Source of the DNA: Chimonanthus salicifolius
Lineage: Eukaryota > Streptophyta > Magnoliopsida > Laurales > Calycanthaceae
Direction of reading: 5' to 3'
Length of the DNA: 64,000 nucleotides
Assembly (NCBI GenBank): GCA_013350335.1
Contig: CM023538.1
Span: forward strand, 54,108,769 to 54,172,768
Shown here: positions 45,198 through 55,714 of the stretch, one piece after another
Position numbering within the stretch: the stretch's first letter is position 1
How the letters are laid out: every line of letters begins with the position of its first letter
Program-made: the position numbers and the translations under genes
The notes under the pieces: model-generated
Database searches by the model: none
What the model saw: the letters and a program-made list of their open reading frames with translations, nothing else
What the model was told of the DNA's origin: nothing

Positions 45198-45826
45198 TAG
45201 GGCTGCAACTCGGGTCGGGCGGGTCGGGTTTTAATAAACCCAACTCTAACCCATGTCACAACCTATTGAACCCGACCCGACCCGACCCGACCCGAATTAA
45301 AAACCTGATTTAATCAACCCGACCTGACCCGAATTTATAATACCCTTAACCCGACCCAACCCGACCCGCGTTGCAACCCTAGGTCCAGATGTCCACGGCT
45401 GAGATGTGAAGAGATGAAATGAGTAGATGAGCATGTGGAAGAGAAAGAGAAAGGGAACAGTAGTAAAAAGATAGTCCAAAAATCCTGATTTGATTGGAGT
45501 TGTCTTGTCACGTCTCCTTCCTTTCTCTTTCTCACTAACTTCTTCCATCTCTCATTCCACGTGTCTTCTCCCCTCACCTCACTCACACGTGTGATGAGAC
45601 CTCACCACTCTTCCCTTACTTTCACTGGTTTTTGGGTAGAGGGTTATATACGAAGTTAAGAAATCTGGGTCGGGTCGGGTCGGGTTGAAATTTCAAGACC
45701 TCAGCCCAACCCGACCCGAATTTCGTTCGGATTTTTCTTTTCTCAACCCGACCCGACCCTATGGCCCGACCCTTGTAACCCGACCCGCATGATTTCTCGG
45801 GTGACCCGACCCGAGTTGCAGCCCTA
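45198..45826. mobile_element. hAT-type MITE, TCGGG-rich family, copy D (composite)
   Basis: The ends TAGGGCTGCAACTCGGG and CCCGAGTTGCAGCCCTA are flanked by a perfect 8-bp duplication CTTATGAT (45190-45197, 45827-45834). At 629 bp it is much longer than its relatives. An additional inward end GTTGCAACCCTA occurs at 45370-45381, so 45198-45381 alone has a complete pair of ends. The remaining 45382-45826 contributes about 280 bp of unrelated sequence. It is inserted in the GATGAT tail of the RTE LINE. Confidence 0.86.
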
Positions 45827-45838
45827 CTTATGATGATG

Positions 45839-46715
45839 ATGTGAGCAAAAAGCTAAAAATCGAAATGAAGTTACCCCAGGAAGGGAAGGAATAAAGAGCA
45901 AGGGAGGAAAATAAAGAGGGGAAATTTTAATAAATGGTGTAAGAATCACTAATAATATAATGATACTAATTATATTAAGGTTGAAAATTAATTATAAAAT
46001 TTGTCTTTCAACATTACCCTAGCTTTTGCATACGTCTCTACAAAATTGAAAAGACAAGACAGAGAAAGTGAAAGAGAAGGGCAACAATGATTGGGTTTTT
46101 TTGCTCTCTCGCCTTCTTCTTCCATGCTGGGTTTGCAATTTTTTCTGTTTCTGAGGCTCGAGACGTAAAAATTTTAGGGGAATCCCTCCTTATCCACTTC
46201 ACCTTTCCATTTCGATTTCATTTTCATCTCTACAAGGGGTTTTTCCTATTTTCTTAATATTCGTTTCATATTTTTTCATTTTAGAAAATATTTTACCTGT
46301 AAGAATGTGATTTGTATAAATCTTGAACGTGGGTGCTGCCATGAGAACTACACTGAACTTATTGTCCTTAGAGTGACGAATTAGGGGCGAACTGAACGAC
46401 GAATTATTCGAATGAATTGATTTCCAATTTATGACCTTTTTCACCAAATCTGGTAACTCTGGTTTGACGTGAGTTTCTAGCAGTTTCTTACGTAGACAAA
46501 AGGCTTTAACGTGAACCAGTTCGCTTGTACACGAGGTTGCGGTTGAACAGCAGGGCCAGGCTGAGGTTTCGAACATTCTTTTCAGTTGTTTGATAGAAAG
46601 CCTGGATAGAAGGATATTTATTTTTGATGCAGAAATGGATTTCTAAACTCTTGCAATTGGATTTGTGTAGGCTTTGAATTTCATCTGCTACTGTTCTTTT
46701 ATCTTGTGCAATTCC
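45839..46715 (+). promoter_or_regulatory. Upstream region / 5' UTR of GCP2
   Basis: No protein is encoded. A 125-codon minus-strand frame (46199-46576) shows no motif. The region becomes less AT-rich from about 46080. The transcription start cannot be placed, and a 5' UTR intron is possible (TGTGTAG at about 46664-46670 is a plausible acceptor). Confidence 0.4.
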
Positions 46716-46790
46716 ATGGAATCTGCTTCATGCCCTGCAACTCCTCGTTGGAACGTGGAACGCCCCTTTCTCACTGGCCGATTCCACCAG
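46716..46790 (+). CDS. GCP2: Gamma-tubulin complex component 2 (GCP2), exon 1
   Basis: GCP2 (Spc97 orthologue) pairs with GCP3 and binds gamma-tubulin to nucleate microtubules. In plants it acts at cortical arrays, the nuclear surface, the spindle and the phragmoplast. This 75-bp exon encodes MESASCPATPRWNVERPFL and TGRFHQ. The stretch TPRWN-x-x-RPFLTGRFHQ is the conserved plant GCP2 N-terminus, which fixes the start codon. The donor GTTACA is at 46791. The next exon begins in phase 0. Confidence 0.85.
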
Positions 46791-46880
46791 GTTACATTTA
46801 TTCCCTAAACCCATTTCTCCATTTCCCTGTCCTTTTCATAGAAGGTCGCTGATTTCTCCATTTTGGATTCTCGATTGCAG

Positions 46881-46945
46881 GAAATCAAATCTTCTGTCTC
46901 TCAAATTATGGGAAGCAACAAAGGAATTTCTTCTGATTCCTTCAG
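46881..46945 (+). CDS. GCP2: GCP2 exon 2
   Basis: 65 bp between TCGATTGCAG and a GTATAG donor. It encodes EIKSSVSQIMGSNKGISSDS followed by F and two bases of the next codon. This is part of the poorly conserved N-terminal linker, so support comes from splice sites, phase and position rather than strong homology. Intron 1 is 90 bp. Confidence 0.7.
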
Positions 46946-49284
46946 GTATAGATCTAACTGCATTGTATTTTGGATAATTGGGTCCTTTTTTTCCGAATCT
47001 GTGTTTGGGTGCACACGAAGGGAAATACTGTCCTGTAAAATAGCCACCATTCTTAAGGATTAATGGCTGTACCCATTTCTGCTTTTAGCGTTAGATGGTC
47101 GTTTTCCAGGAAAGTACTTTGTCTTCACCATCCAGAATGGTCATTTTCCAAGTACTCACTCTCTCTGCATGATTTTGGAGTTTAGAGGATTTAGGGTTTG
47201 GAAGCAACTTATTTACCAAAATGGAGCTGGTTTCGATTTTGTAAAATAGAATTTCCAGAAATGCATTCTGGGAGCCGTTCGGATGGGTGAAATGGTGAAA
47301 TATGACATTCAATGAATGTGCATTTTCTAGGTTTTGTTGACCAGGTCACCCTACTTCTCAGAATGGCATGTTGCATGAGTATGGGTAGGTGTATTGGAAT
47401 CTGACACCAATACGAGGTATCAGACTCGGCCAATCTGAAAATGTAGGATTTGCAGACTCAGAATATTTAAATGAATTTAAATTTACATTTGTCTTTAAAT
47501 AGAAATAAAGTCTTAAGTTAACACTGATATAAAATGATGTACTAGTTTTACTGTAAACAATGAAGTGACATATATATCAATATTTTAGTTATTTTTCAAA
47601 AGCAAAAAGCTGTGATAATACTTTTGTCATCTTGGAAAACAGTATATAAAGTACTTGAAGAGTTCATGAAGAGGCAGACATGGAGAAGTTTCTAGCATCT
47701 AGCATGAGTGTGTTGAAGATTTGTGTAACATAAACTGAATGCAAGAAAGTGAATTTTCATAATTTTCTGTTTGGAAGCATGGCGAGGGAAGTACTTTGTT
47801 GGATATATCCATTTCTTAACAAAAGAGAATAGGTTAAACCCTTTTTTTTTTCAAATGTGGTTCTTGTGTTTTGGTCACAACATCAAAACAGTGTTGTGGC
47901 CAATGAAGGCTCCAATCACCTTCTAAAGGGTATTTTTGTCATTTGTAGAAAAGATGTTCTTAACGTGTCACATCACTATGTTGGTACTGCGACTATCTTA
48001 GGTGATCCTGTTTCTTCTATTTTTAGTTAAAATGGTTATTCTTCGAAATATGATATTCCTCCATGCATTCCAATGTGGACTCTTTATGGCCTTAAAACAA
48101 TTATTAGAATACCAAATAACACAAGCAGTTATTTTTGAAGGAAAGGAAATCTGGATAACCAAATAGTGCATGCAGTTATTATTATTATTTTCTTGAAAAT
48201 TGTTTTTTTTTTCCATTAATTGTAATCGAAAGTGAATCCATATAACTAAGTTAACTCTTTAGTGGTGGTTGTCTATTTCCGCATAAAAATTACATTTGGG
48301 TTCGATCCTTACGCCTTTTCCAAGCCTTGCCGATAGGCGGCTCATGGCTCGCTCAGTTCGCTTGCCTTCCCGGTCATATTCCATATCAACTCATCCAAAT
48401 CCATATGGAAATCAAGATCATAATCCAAATTAGCTGACGGGCATTGTGAAATCTTGTCTCATGTCGGGCTATGGAAATCCAATGTTTTTGTTGTTTGTCC
48501 TAAAACCTTTATTTCTATTGAAAATGAATGACACGTTCTCTTGTTGAACGAGGAAAACCTCCCCTTTTTCTTCATTAAAGTTTTTGATCCATATGGGAAA
48601 TAGATTCCTTGGAGGAAAATGTCTCATTTTTTGTTTCCTGGCAAATGGATCTTATTCCATGGAAGAATAGAGAAGGGTCTCATTTTCTATGCTCTTTATT
48701 TTCCATCAGCTGGAAAATGATGAATAACCCCTTAGGCTCCATTTGAAGCTTGGAAAAGAAAGTACCTTTTTTTGGGGAAAGTAACCATTTTAACAAAAAA
48801 CAACTATTTTTCTCCATCTTAGTTAGAAAATGATGTTCTTAGCAAGTACTTTCCTTTTCATGGTTTGAAGCAAAGTTTTTAGGGTAACGGTTGCAGCCTG
48901 CACTAGTACCTTATATTGTAGTTATCTTCTACAACCGAGATTGTATGTTGCACTTGTTTTCCCTCAATTCATTTTGTGCATCCATGGTGGATGGCATACT
49001 TAGCTGCCATTCTATTGGGATTTTTCTAACCATTCATTCAAGTGACTTTTGCTTGTAGAATGTGACAACCAATGCTAAATTTTTACAATGGTGGGGTTTG
49101 CAGAATTGCCTTGTTAGCTTTTTTATTTTTAAATTTTTTGTTGGGCACTCTCGCCCAGTCATGGGAGGGTCCATTGCCTGATTTGTTTTGATCAAGGAGG
49201 TGGAACCATGTTGTATTGGTTTACTGCATACTTGGATTGATTCTTTCATGGAATTAACAACTTTTTCTTAATTTGGTCTCTCAG
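46946..49284 (+). other. GCP2 intron 2, 2.3 kb
   Basis: AT/T-rich plant intron DNA. I see no transposon with defined ends and no coding frame of note. Confidence 0.5.
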
Positions 49285-49333
49285 CAGTCGAGGCTCACAA
49301 AACCCTATTGGTTCTTATCCTACGTCTGTTCAG
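49285..49333 (+). CDS. GCP2: GCP2 exon 3, with NAGNAG acceptor
   Basis: 49 bp encoding (S)SRGSQNPIGSYPTSVQ up to the donor GTATGT. The end SYP-x-x-VQ, followed in the next exon by ELLVIDD, is characteristic of plant GCP2. The acceptor is a tandem TCAGCAG (49281-49287). Either AG keeps the frame and the choice adds or removes one serine. With the first AG, exons 1-3 total 189 bp, exactly 63 codons. Confidence 0.75.
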
Positions 49334-51577
49334 GTATGTCTTTTCCTTAGTTTTATGCTAAGTTGCATGGGTATAGGTATATAAGAATATGATATGAGTG
49401 AGACTTCTGATTCAGCAAATCCCAAAACACAGGATTCATGGATTTGGTTTAAAATGTAAAAATAACAAATAAAAAAAATTATTGATAGACTTAACTTGAA
49501 AAATAATATTATGCTAGTAGGAAATAGTATTAACTTGAAAAATGATAATATTGGTAGGGCATTGCAAAATAATATTAGCTAGTAGGAAATAATAGTTTAT
49601 GACAAATTCGACTTGCATTAGAAGAATCCATCAAGAGTATGTGAAATGTTGATTTTTTTTTTTTAATTAAAAAAATAGTCTGGCATGGGTATGTGCACTT
49701 TTGAAGAAGCCATGTAACATAGGTATTATTTGAAGTGTACTGCATAACTTGGCATGTTCTTGCATAATTTGCTTGCCAATGTTTCAAAGGCTTCATTTTG
49801 TCACATTTGATGCATATTAAAAAACTTAATGTGTCATCGTCATCATCGTCGGAGGCATTTATCTCATCAATCTGGGGTGACATTTACAAGTGGATTTGGC
49901 AAAATTTTCCAATGAGTCAATTGGCCATTTGATGCCCATAGGACTTGAAACCACAACCTTAAGATCACAACCGTGAGCACTCAAGAACTTAGTGTGTGTA
50001 TGTAGTCAGTTGTCCATTTGATGCCCATAGGACTTGAACCCACAACTTAAGGTTGCAGCCATGACTCAAAAAGTGTGCGCGCGCGCGGGCACGTTCACAT
50101 GTGTTTATGTGATTGCTTTATAATTGATAGTTGACACTTGACACTTATCTGTACAAGTTTTTTGTTCTTAATGTGAAGGACATCATTTAAATTTACAGTG
50201 TAGGTTAAAGTTTGCTCTGTGAAGTTGCTGGATGTTGAAGAATTGGCACTTTTTTCTTCTTTGAAAGATGGTGTTATTGAGCAAAATAGAATGCAATGAC
50301 AAGAAAGCCAACTTGGCCAACACTAGCTTACAAAACAAATGCCTTCAAATAAGATTCCAGTTTACTTCCTTAGTGTCTTCAAATGTCCGGCGGAGGTGGC
50401 AGATAAGTTAGACAGGATTCAGAGACAATTCTTGTGGAATGATGATAGAGAAAAGCGCAAATTACACTTGGTCAGGTTGTCTCAGGCCTGTACATCTAAG
50501 AAGGAAGGGGGTTTGGGTCTTCGTCCAGTTCATAAGGTCAACGCTGCTCTGCTGGGGAAGTGGTTATGGCGGTTGGGGGATTCTTTGGATGGTTTATGGA
50601 AGGACATTATCCACAGGAAGTATAGATTGTTGAGTAGTGCCTGGCGGATGTTAATGTAATAGGAGGGATTTTGGTTTTTGGAAGGGTGTGTGTTCGATTG
50701 CTCATGCTTTTGATCGTCACATTAGGTATTTGCCTTATACAGGAGAGGACATATTATTTTGTTTGGATAAATGGTTGGGAGATGCTCCATTGGCTCATCT
50801 GTTTTCGGATCTTTATTCTTTTGCTGCTAACAAAAAAGCTAGACTGTTACGATATCATCCATAATAAGATTGTTTGGGGGCCCCAGTTTCGTAGAGAGTT
50901 GGAGGATTGGATGGTGGAAGGTTGGATGTCTCCCATGACGTTGTTGGGAAGTGTTTTTGTATTGGGGCATGGAAATGATCGGCGGATTTGGGAGCTAGAT
51001 CCTTTTGGTATTTTTTTGGTGAAGTCTTTTTGTAATAATCTTTTGATGGTTGGCGTAGCTCCTGTTGTTCATCCTCAGATTTGGGAGGGAGTCTCCCCTT
51101 TTAAGGTGAAGGTGTTTGGTTGGCTTGCAGGGTTACAAAAAATCTTGACTATTGATAATTTTGGATTGAGGAAGATGTTTATTGTAACGCTTGCCCTTTG
51201 TGCTTAGCTGCAGAGGACACGGTGAATCATTTACTTTTTCATTGTAGTTTCTCGACTCGCATTTGGGAGCATTTCTTTTAGCTTTTTGGGTATTGCTTTC
51301 TGTATTCCTAAAGCTTGGTGTGAGTTGTTTAATGAAGAAGTTGTGTTTCTTTGCTAGTTCTTTTCGCCGGCAGTTGTGGAAAGCGACATCCTTGAGTATC
51401 GTTTGGTCCAATTGGTTAGAAAGGAATCAGATGGTCTTTCATGGGAAGGTAGGCTCCTTTGCTGACACTCTAGATAAAATTAAGCTGCGAGTTGCTTGGT
51501 GGGTGGTTGGTTTGATGAAGTTCCGTCATCTTTTAGTTTCAGAGATGTGTAGGGATTGAGCTTTGGTGGATTCTTTT

Positions 51578-51970
51578 TGATGTAGGACATAGTTGGACTA
51601 GGCCTAATTTGTGTATTTTAGTATTATTTATTTTTATCTCTTTCTTTCCTACTTAGATTAGGTTTTCCATTTTTATATTTTCGTATTTTTAGTAATGGTT
51701 GTATTCAATCGTCTTAAGATCAAAAGTCCCTGCATAGTAGGATTAGATTTGTTTCCTATTTGGTTTAGGAGTCCTAGTTTAGATACGAAAGCCAGGTCGG
51801 TGGCCTTTCCAATCTATTTTTGTTTATTTGTTTTCCTATAAATACCTACGGATGTAAGAGAGACATATACACGATGAATTGAATAAAAAATATCTTCAAG
51901 GCATAGCCTTTTTCCTTATCTTCTTTGTTACTTCTTTTTCCTGCCTAGTTGCAGGCGGTGCTCCTCATCA
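51578..51970 (+). repeat. 5' LTR of the intron-3 LTR element
   Basis: 393 bp. It contains CCTATAAATACC (a TATA-type promoter, about 51834-51845). It differs from the 3' LTR by about a dozen changes and one indel near its start. Confidence 0.9.
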
Positions 51971-51984
51971 ATTGGTTCAGAGCC
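51971..51984 (+). promoter_or_regulatory. Primer-binding site of the intron-3 LTR element
   Basis: ATTGGTTCAGAGCC directly abuts the LTR. It resembles the initiator-Met-tRNA site TGGTATCAGAGCC with changes. Confidence 0.65.
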
Positions 51985-53542
51985 AAGGGTTTCTCTGTAT
52001 CCCTGTTATACAGAGATGTTCTTATTCGGAAACAGGCCCTTGCATTATCAGTGACGATCGTGGTTTCCCCTCCCATCTCTCCTCCCCTTTTTCCCAAAAA
52101 AAAAAAAAAAACAAAAACAAAATAGAGGCCACAACAAGCACATACCTATTCACAGGCTTCCTCTCGGCAACCGCATCAACCAGTCTGTTCTCCTTCGCCT
52201 TGCTTTGCCACAAACCCAGATCTGTCTTGCTACAAGGTTTCCGCCATCGCAAAGCTTTCGCCAATCCTTCCGCTCCCTCTGTTCTTTCCCTTCTTTCGTT
52301 TCTATTCCCTCTTCCGCCATACCTCTCTTTCCGCCATTAACCCTTTCGCCCAATTCCAATCGTGTTTTTACCCCAAGCGCAGCCCTAAATTCATTATATC
52401 CACACATGCGTAACTTATTCCCTTTCCCCACCTGTGTTTTTCCCTACGAAAGCCCTAATAACTCACTATCCCGACACGTGTTACACACCTTACCCTCAGT
52501 TTCTCATCCCATTTTCGCCCAAAGCTTTTTGACCGAGCCATGGCCCCCACCTTTTCATTTGTCCCCATCTTTTTTTTAAGTTACCCATTCCATACCATAT
52601 GGTCCAGTACAACCCGATCCCCTCCGCCGATCTTAAATCCATGTCCTACTCGTGGGTCCCACCTCACCCATACATTCCAACCGTCATGTCTTGGATTCTG
52701 CGGCACCCTGATCTGCGTACTCGCATCAAGTCCACCTGATAGCATCCAACAACACTGGTGGTCAATCTCTCAGTGACTCTGAGTTCAATGAATTTAAATC
52801 CAAGTTTTACCTCTGACGTTATCTCTGACATTCGATCTGAATTTCATGAATTTTTCTAAGAATTTAGAGAAATATTGCTTGGCCGCGAGTACACAACCCC
52901 GATGAAGGTGAACAAAACCTCGATATACCTGTCTACTTCTTCGAGATGTGTGCCAACTCCTCCCAAGTCAGACTCAACTTTCATGACTGCTTCTCCAGAA
53001 GTCATGACACCACAGACTTTGCCTGTTTTGACGACAAAGCCAGTTGTGTTGCCGGCACCACAATTGGTGCAACCGACGAGTGTTGCACCACCACCCCCAC
53101 TACCAACACCTTCACCACCTCCCACACCACCTCCCACACCACCTCCCACACCACCATTGCAAATTACCCAACCATCTCCATTACCCAAACCCAGTCCCAT
53201 TACGGTTACTAAGGATTCATCTATGGTTCTCCGTACCGTGTCATGCTCACCTCATATCCTCTCATTGGTGCCTCGTCCTACCAACCTTCAGGACCATGTG
53301 ATTACTACAGTGCCATATGACGATCCCCTTCGCCATCAGCTTGGTTCGTCCATGCCTGAGCCCGTTTGCTGTCCTTGGCTTCATCGTCCCACAGAAGGAA
53401 AGCTCTTATCGTCCGTACCTTGAAGATTGTGCAGTTCAAAGCTTCATCATTCGCATATTCGGACTTGGTCTTCATCTCTGTTTGGTGCCTTTGCTTTTGC
53501 TAATTTCAACTCGAGGACGAGTTCTTTTTAAGACCGGGGGAA

Positions 53543-53926
53543 TGATGATGGACTACGCCTAATTTGTGTATTTTAGTATTATTTATTTTTATCTCTTTCT
53601 TTTCTACTTAGATTAGGTTTCCCATTTTTATATTTTTCGTATTTTTAGTAATGGTTGTATTCGATACTCTTAAGATCGAAAGTCTCTGCATAGTAGGATT
53701 AGATTTGTTTCCTATTTGGTTTAGGAGTCCTAGTTTAAATAGTAAAGCTAGGTCGGTGGCCTTCTCAATCTATTTTCGTTTATTTGTTTTCCTATAAATA
53801 CCTACGGAAGTAAGAGAGACATATACACGATGAATTGAATAAAAAATATCTTTAAGGCATAGCCTTTTTCCTTATCTTCTTTGTTACTTCTTTTTCCTGC
53901 CTAGTTGCAGGGGGTGCTCCGCATCA
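53543..53926 (+). repeat. 3' LTR of the intron-3 LTR element
   Basis: 384 bp. It is the partner of 51578-51970 and shares GATTAGATTTGTTTCC, TTTCCTATAAATACC and the CATCA end. The divergence shows that the insertion is not very young. Confidence 0.9.
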
Positions 53927-54757
53927 CTTTTAGTGGTCATTCGGATTCTCGACCTCCTGTTCCATGTTCTCCTCCTTCTTCAGGGCTGGTCAAACTCAAT
54001 TTTGATGGGAGTTGTAATGCGGGAAGTTGGTCTTGCTTGTTATGGAGGGCTCATTTGTAATGATGTAGGGAATACTCTGATTTCTTTTGCTGGCCCTCTT
54101 CATAATGGGTTGGTAATTGATGTGGAATTGTTCGCATTGTGGAGATGTATTTTGGAGTTGGAAGAGCTAAGGGTTCAGGGGAGTTTGGTGGAGGGTGATT
54201 CGAAAGTTGTGGTGGGGTGGGTGTTGGGGTCTCTCTGCCCTTGGCAATACCTAGATAAAATTGAGAGGATTCTTCTTGCTATTGCTTCCTTTGATTTTAA
54301 GATTGCTTGGGTCCCGCGGTCAGCTAACTCAGCTACTGATTCTTTGGTGAGACAGGGGTTGTCTTAAGATGTGGAAATTGTAAACAGATTGATGTAATTT
54401 TTGGCGGTTTTTTGGAGGGTCTTCCTCTTCGATGACCCTCTTCTTTGTATCCTTTTGTGTTTAATGAAGTTACCTTTAAGAAAAAAAAGAAGAAGCCTAA
54501 ATAGGCCAACCACCACCAAGCAGTTTAACTTAAAAAGGCCAGGCCCATCCACCTTCATGCTGGGCACTCATCACCTTTGCCTATGACCCACTTTGTTCCT
54601 AGAGATACCATCTATTGCTAGTTCATTAGCCTCCCTATTTGCTTGTCGAGGAACATGGATGAAGAATTGGCACTTCTATATTAACTTTATGTGGGGTTTG
54701 ATGTCATATTTCCCTTTTGTAACGTGGAGAGTATTCATTTGATTTATTTATCTTAGT

Positions 54758-55600
54758 TATAGATAGTTTGATATAAGAAGTTGAACATGAGATCCTATAG
54801 TATATGTTTTTTTTGTAGATGATACAATAATAATTAGTAAAACAAGAAGTCAATTAAACAACAAATTGCAATTTTGATGAAAGTTTTGGAGGTGAGCAGT
54901 TTGAAAATTAGCAGAACAAAAATAGGTCGATAGCATAGATGTAGTGCAATTTTAATAAAGAATATGAAGGAGCCAGTCTAAGTTAATAATCACCTAGTGC
55001 AACATTGCACTATATTTAGATATATAAGGTTCAATCATAGAGATAGGTGGAGGATGTGATTTAGCCATTAGGATGGGTACAGGGTGGGCAATTTAGGCAG
55101 GCTAGTGGCGTTCTATGTGGTAAGAGAGTACTGGTTAGACTTAAAGGCCGATTCTATGCGATAACTACTATACTAGTTATGCTTCATGAGTGCAATGTTG
55201 GGCAAGAAAAAAAATCCAGTCGGAAAAGTATAAGCAATCAAGATGCGTATGATGAGATGGATGAATGGGGTTATATTGTAAGATAGAATTCGAAAAGACT
55301 ACATTAGGAAAACATTAAATATAACCTTGATAGATGAGTAGATAAAGGAAGAGTGTCAAAGATGGTCTGGAAATGTCAGTAAATGACTTGAGATGACCGT
55401 GATACAAAAAAATTATAAGTTGTATGTGGTAGGGGCTAGGAGAAGGGGAAGGTCTTTTAACTTTAAAAACTTGAGCCAAGGGGATAATGAATGTAAAGTG
55501 ATGAAGGATGTGGTTTTTGATACGGGAGAAGGAAAATATAGGACTTGGAAAGCTGACGCCTGATAGACGGGATAATGGTTGATGACTACGACGATGACAA
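54758..55600 (+). mobile_element. RTE LINE 3' fragment
   Basis: MFFVDDTIIISKTRSQLNN (the RT FVDD motif, about 54808-54860) is followed by the same 3' layout as the RTE at 42048. The layout is KLAEQK, a GGAAATGTCAGTAAATGACTT stretch where FGHVSR is expected, and the end GCCTGATAGACGGGATAATG with a GACGATGAC tail. It is truncated and full of stops. Confidence 0.72.
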
Positions 55601-55714
55601 ATATGAATGGTATAGTAAAAATTGAAATTTAGGTTAAGTCAGTGGTTATTGATTTATTCAAGTACTATTGAGCATTGAAATAATCAATATACATGCTACA
55701 ATTTGTTTGTTAGT

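Larger units (their letters stand above)
42048..45838 (+). mobile_element. RTE-type LINE, decayed
   Basis: Homology starts near 42048. An endonuclease (EEP) domain piece is at 42100-42357 (LNIISAYAPQSGLGETARDG, IIIGGDLNGYVG), followed by IRWWNLRGETK at 42594-42626. The linker LYSNLETKEGEKRIYKLAK is at 42949-43005. RT pieces are near 43200-43240 (ALGTVGIPIKVWSLLGE), 43370-43420 and 43560-43620 (FYDLYDFYRPRKGL in shifted frames, ending RVPRRLIW). The end has WFGHVSRRSNTVSM and a CCCCGGATAGATGGGATGC stretch followed by a GATGAT tail. Many stops are present, and a 571-bp internal duplication is present. The tail is split by the hAT element at 45198-45826. Confidence 0.85.
51578..53926 (+). mobile_element. 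Non-autonomous LTR retrotransposon (gypsy-like, no gag-pol)
   Basis: The LTRs are 51578-51970 and 53543-53926, both TGATG...CATCA. They are flanked by a perfect 5-bp duplication CTTTT (51573-51577 and 53927-53931). The primer-binding site ATTGGTTCAGAGCC begins at 51971, an altered initiator-Met-tRNA site. A polypurine tract AAGACCGGGGGAA precedes the 3' LTR, after CTCGAGGACGAGTTC, a phrase typical of gypsy 3' ends. The 1.57-kb interior encodes no RT or integrase. It holds GC-richer sequence with Pro-rich frames (52875-53423, repeated PPPTPP). It behaves as a LARD-like passenger. Confidence 0.9.
50339..54490 (+). mobile_element. Inner L1 LINE (RT end, zf-RVT, RNase H), split by LTR element
   Basis: 5'-truncated in the RT domain. 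50339-50659 reads IPVYFLSVFKCPAEVADKLD, QRQFLWNDDREKRKLHLVRL and GGLGLRPVHKVNAALLGKWL. The zf-RVT region follows at about 51090-51250 (SPFKVKVFGWLAGL, then L-CAAEDTVNHLLFHC in a shifted frame). After the LTR insertion the RNase H begins KLNFDGSCNAG (about 53990-54022) and continues as LVEGDSKVVVGWV and IAWVPRSANSATDSLVRQGL to 54367. The tail GTTTAATGAAGTTACCTTTAAG with an A-rich end is at 54460-54490. Confidence 0.87.
50252..54659 (-). mobile_element. Outer L1 LINE (5'-truncated), split by L1(+)
   Basis: A perfect 16-bp duplication TGAAGAATTGGCACTT flanks the whole block (50236-50251 and 54660-54675). Read on the minus strand, the 5' part (54659-54491) encodes NREANELAIDGISRNKVG, an RNase H C-terminal stretch typical of plant L1. 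The 3' part (about 50340-50252) ends with AATAACACCATCTTTC and an A-rich tail. The two parts are separated by the plus-oriented L1. Confidence 0.72.

Noticed and set aside
52205..53423. Overlapping Pro/Ser-rich frames as a host cell-wall or extensin-like gene
   Set aside because: They lie wholly between the LTRs of a retrotransposon, with no start context or signal peptide and many competing frames.
54401..54567. Short frames on both strands at the end of the L1(+) element
   Set aside because: They cross the L1(+) 3' UTR into the L1(-) piece and have no meaning as one protein.
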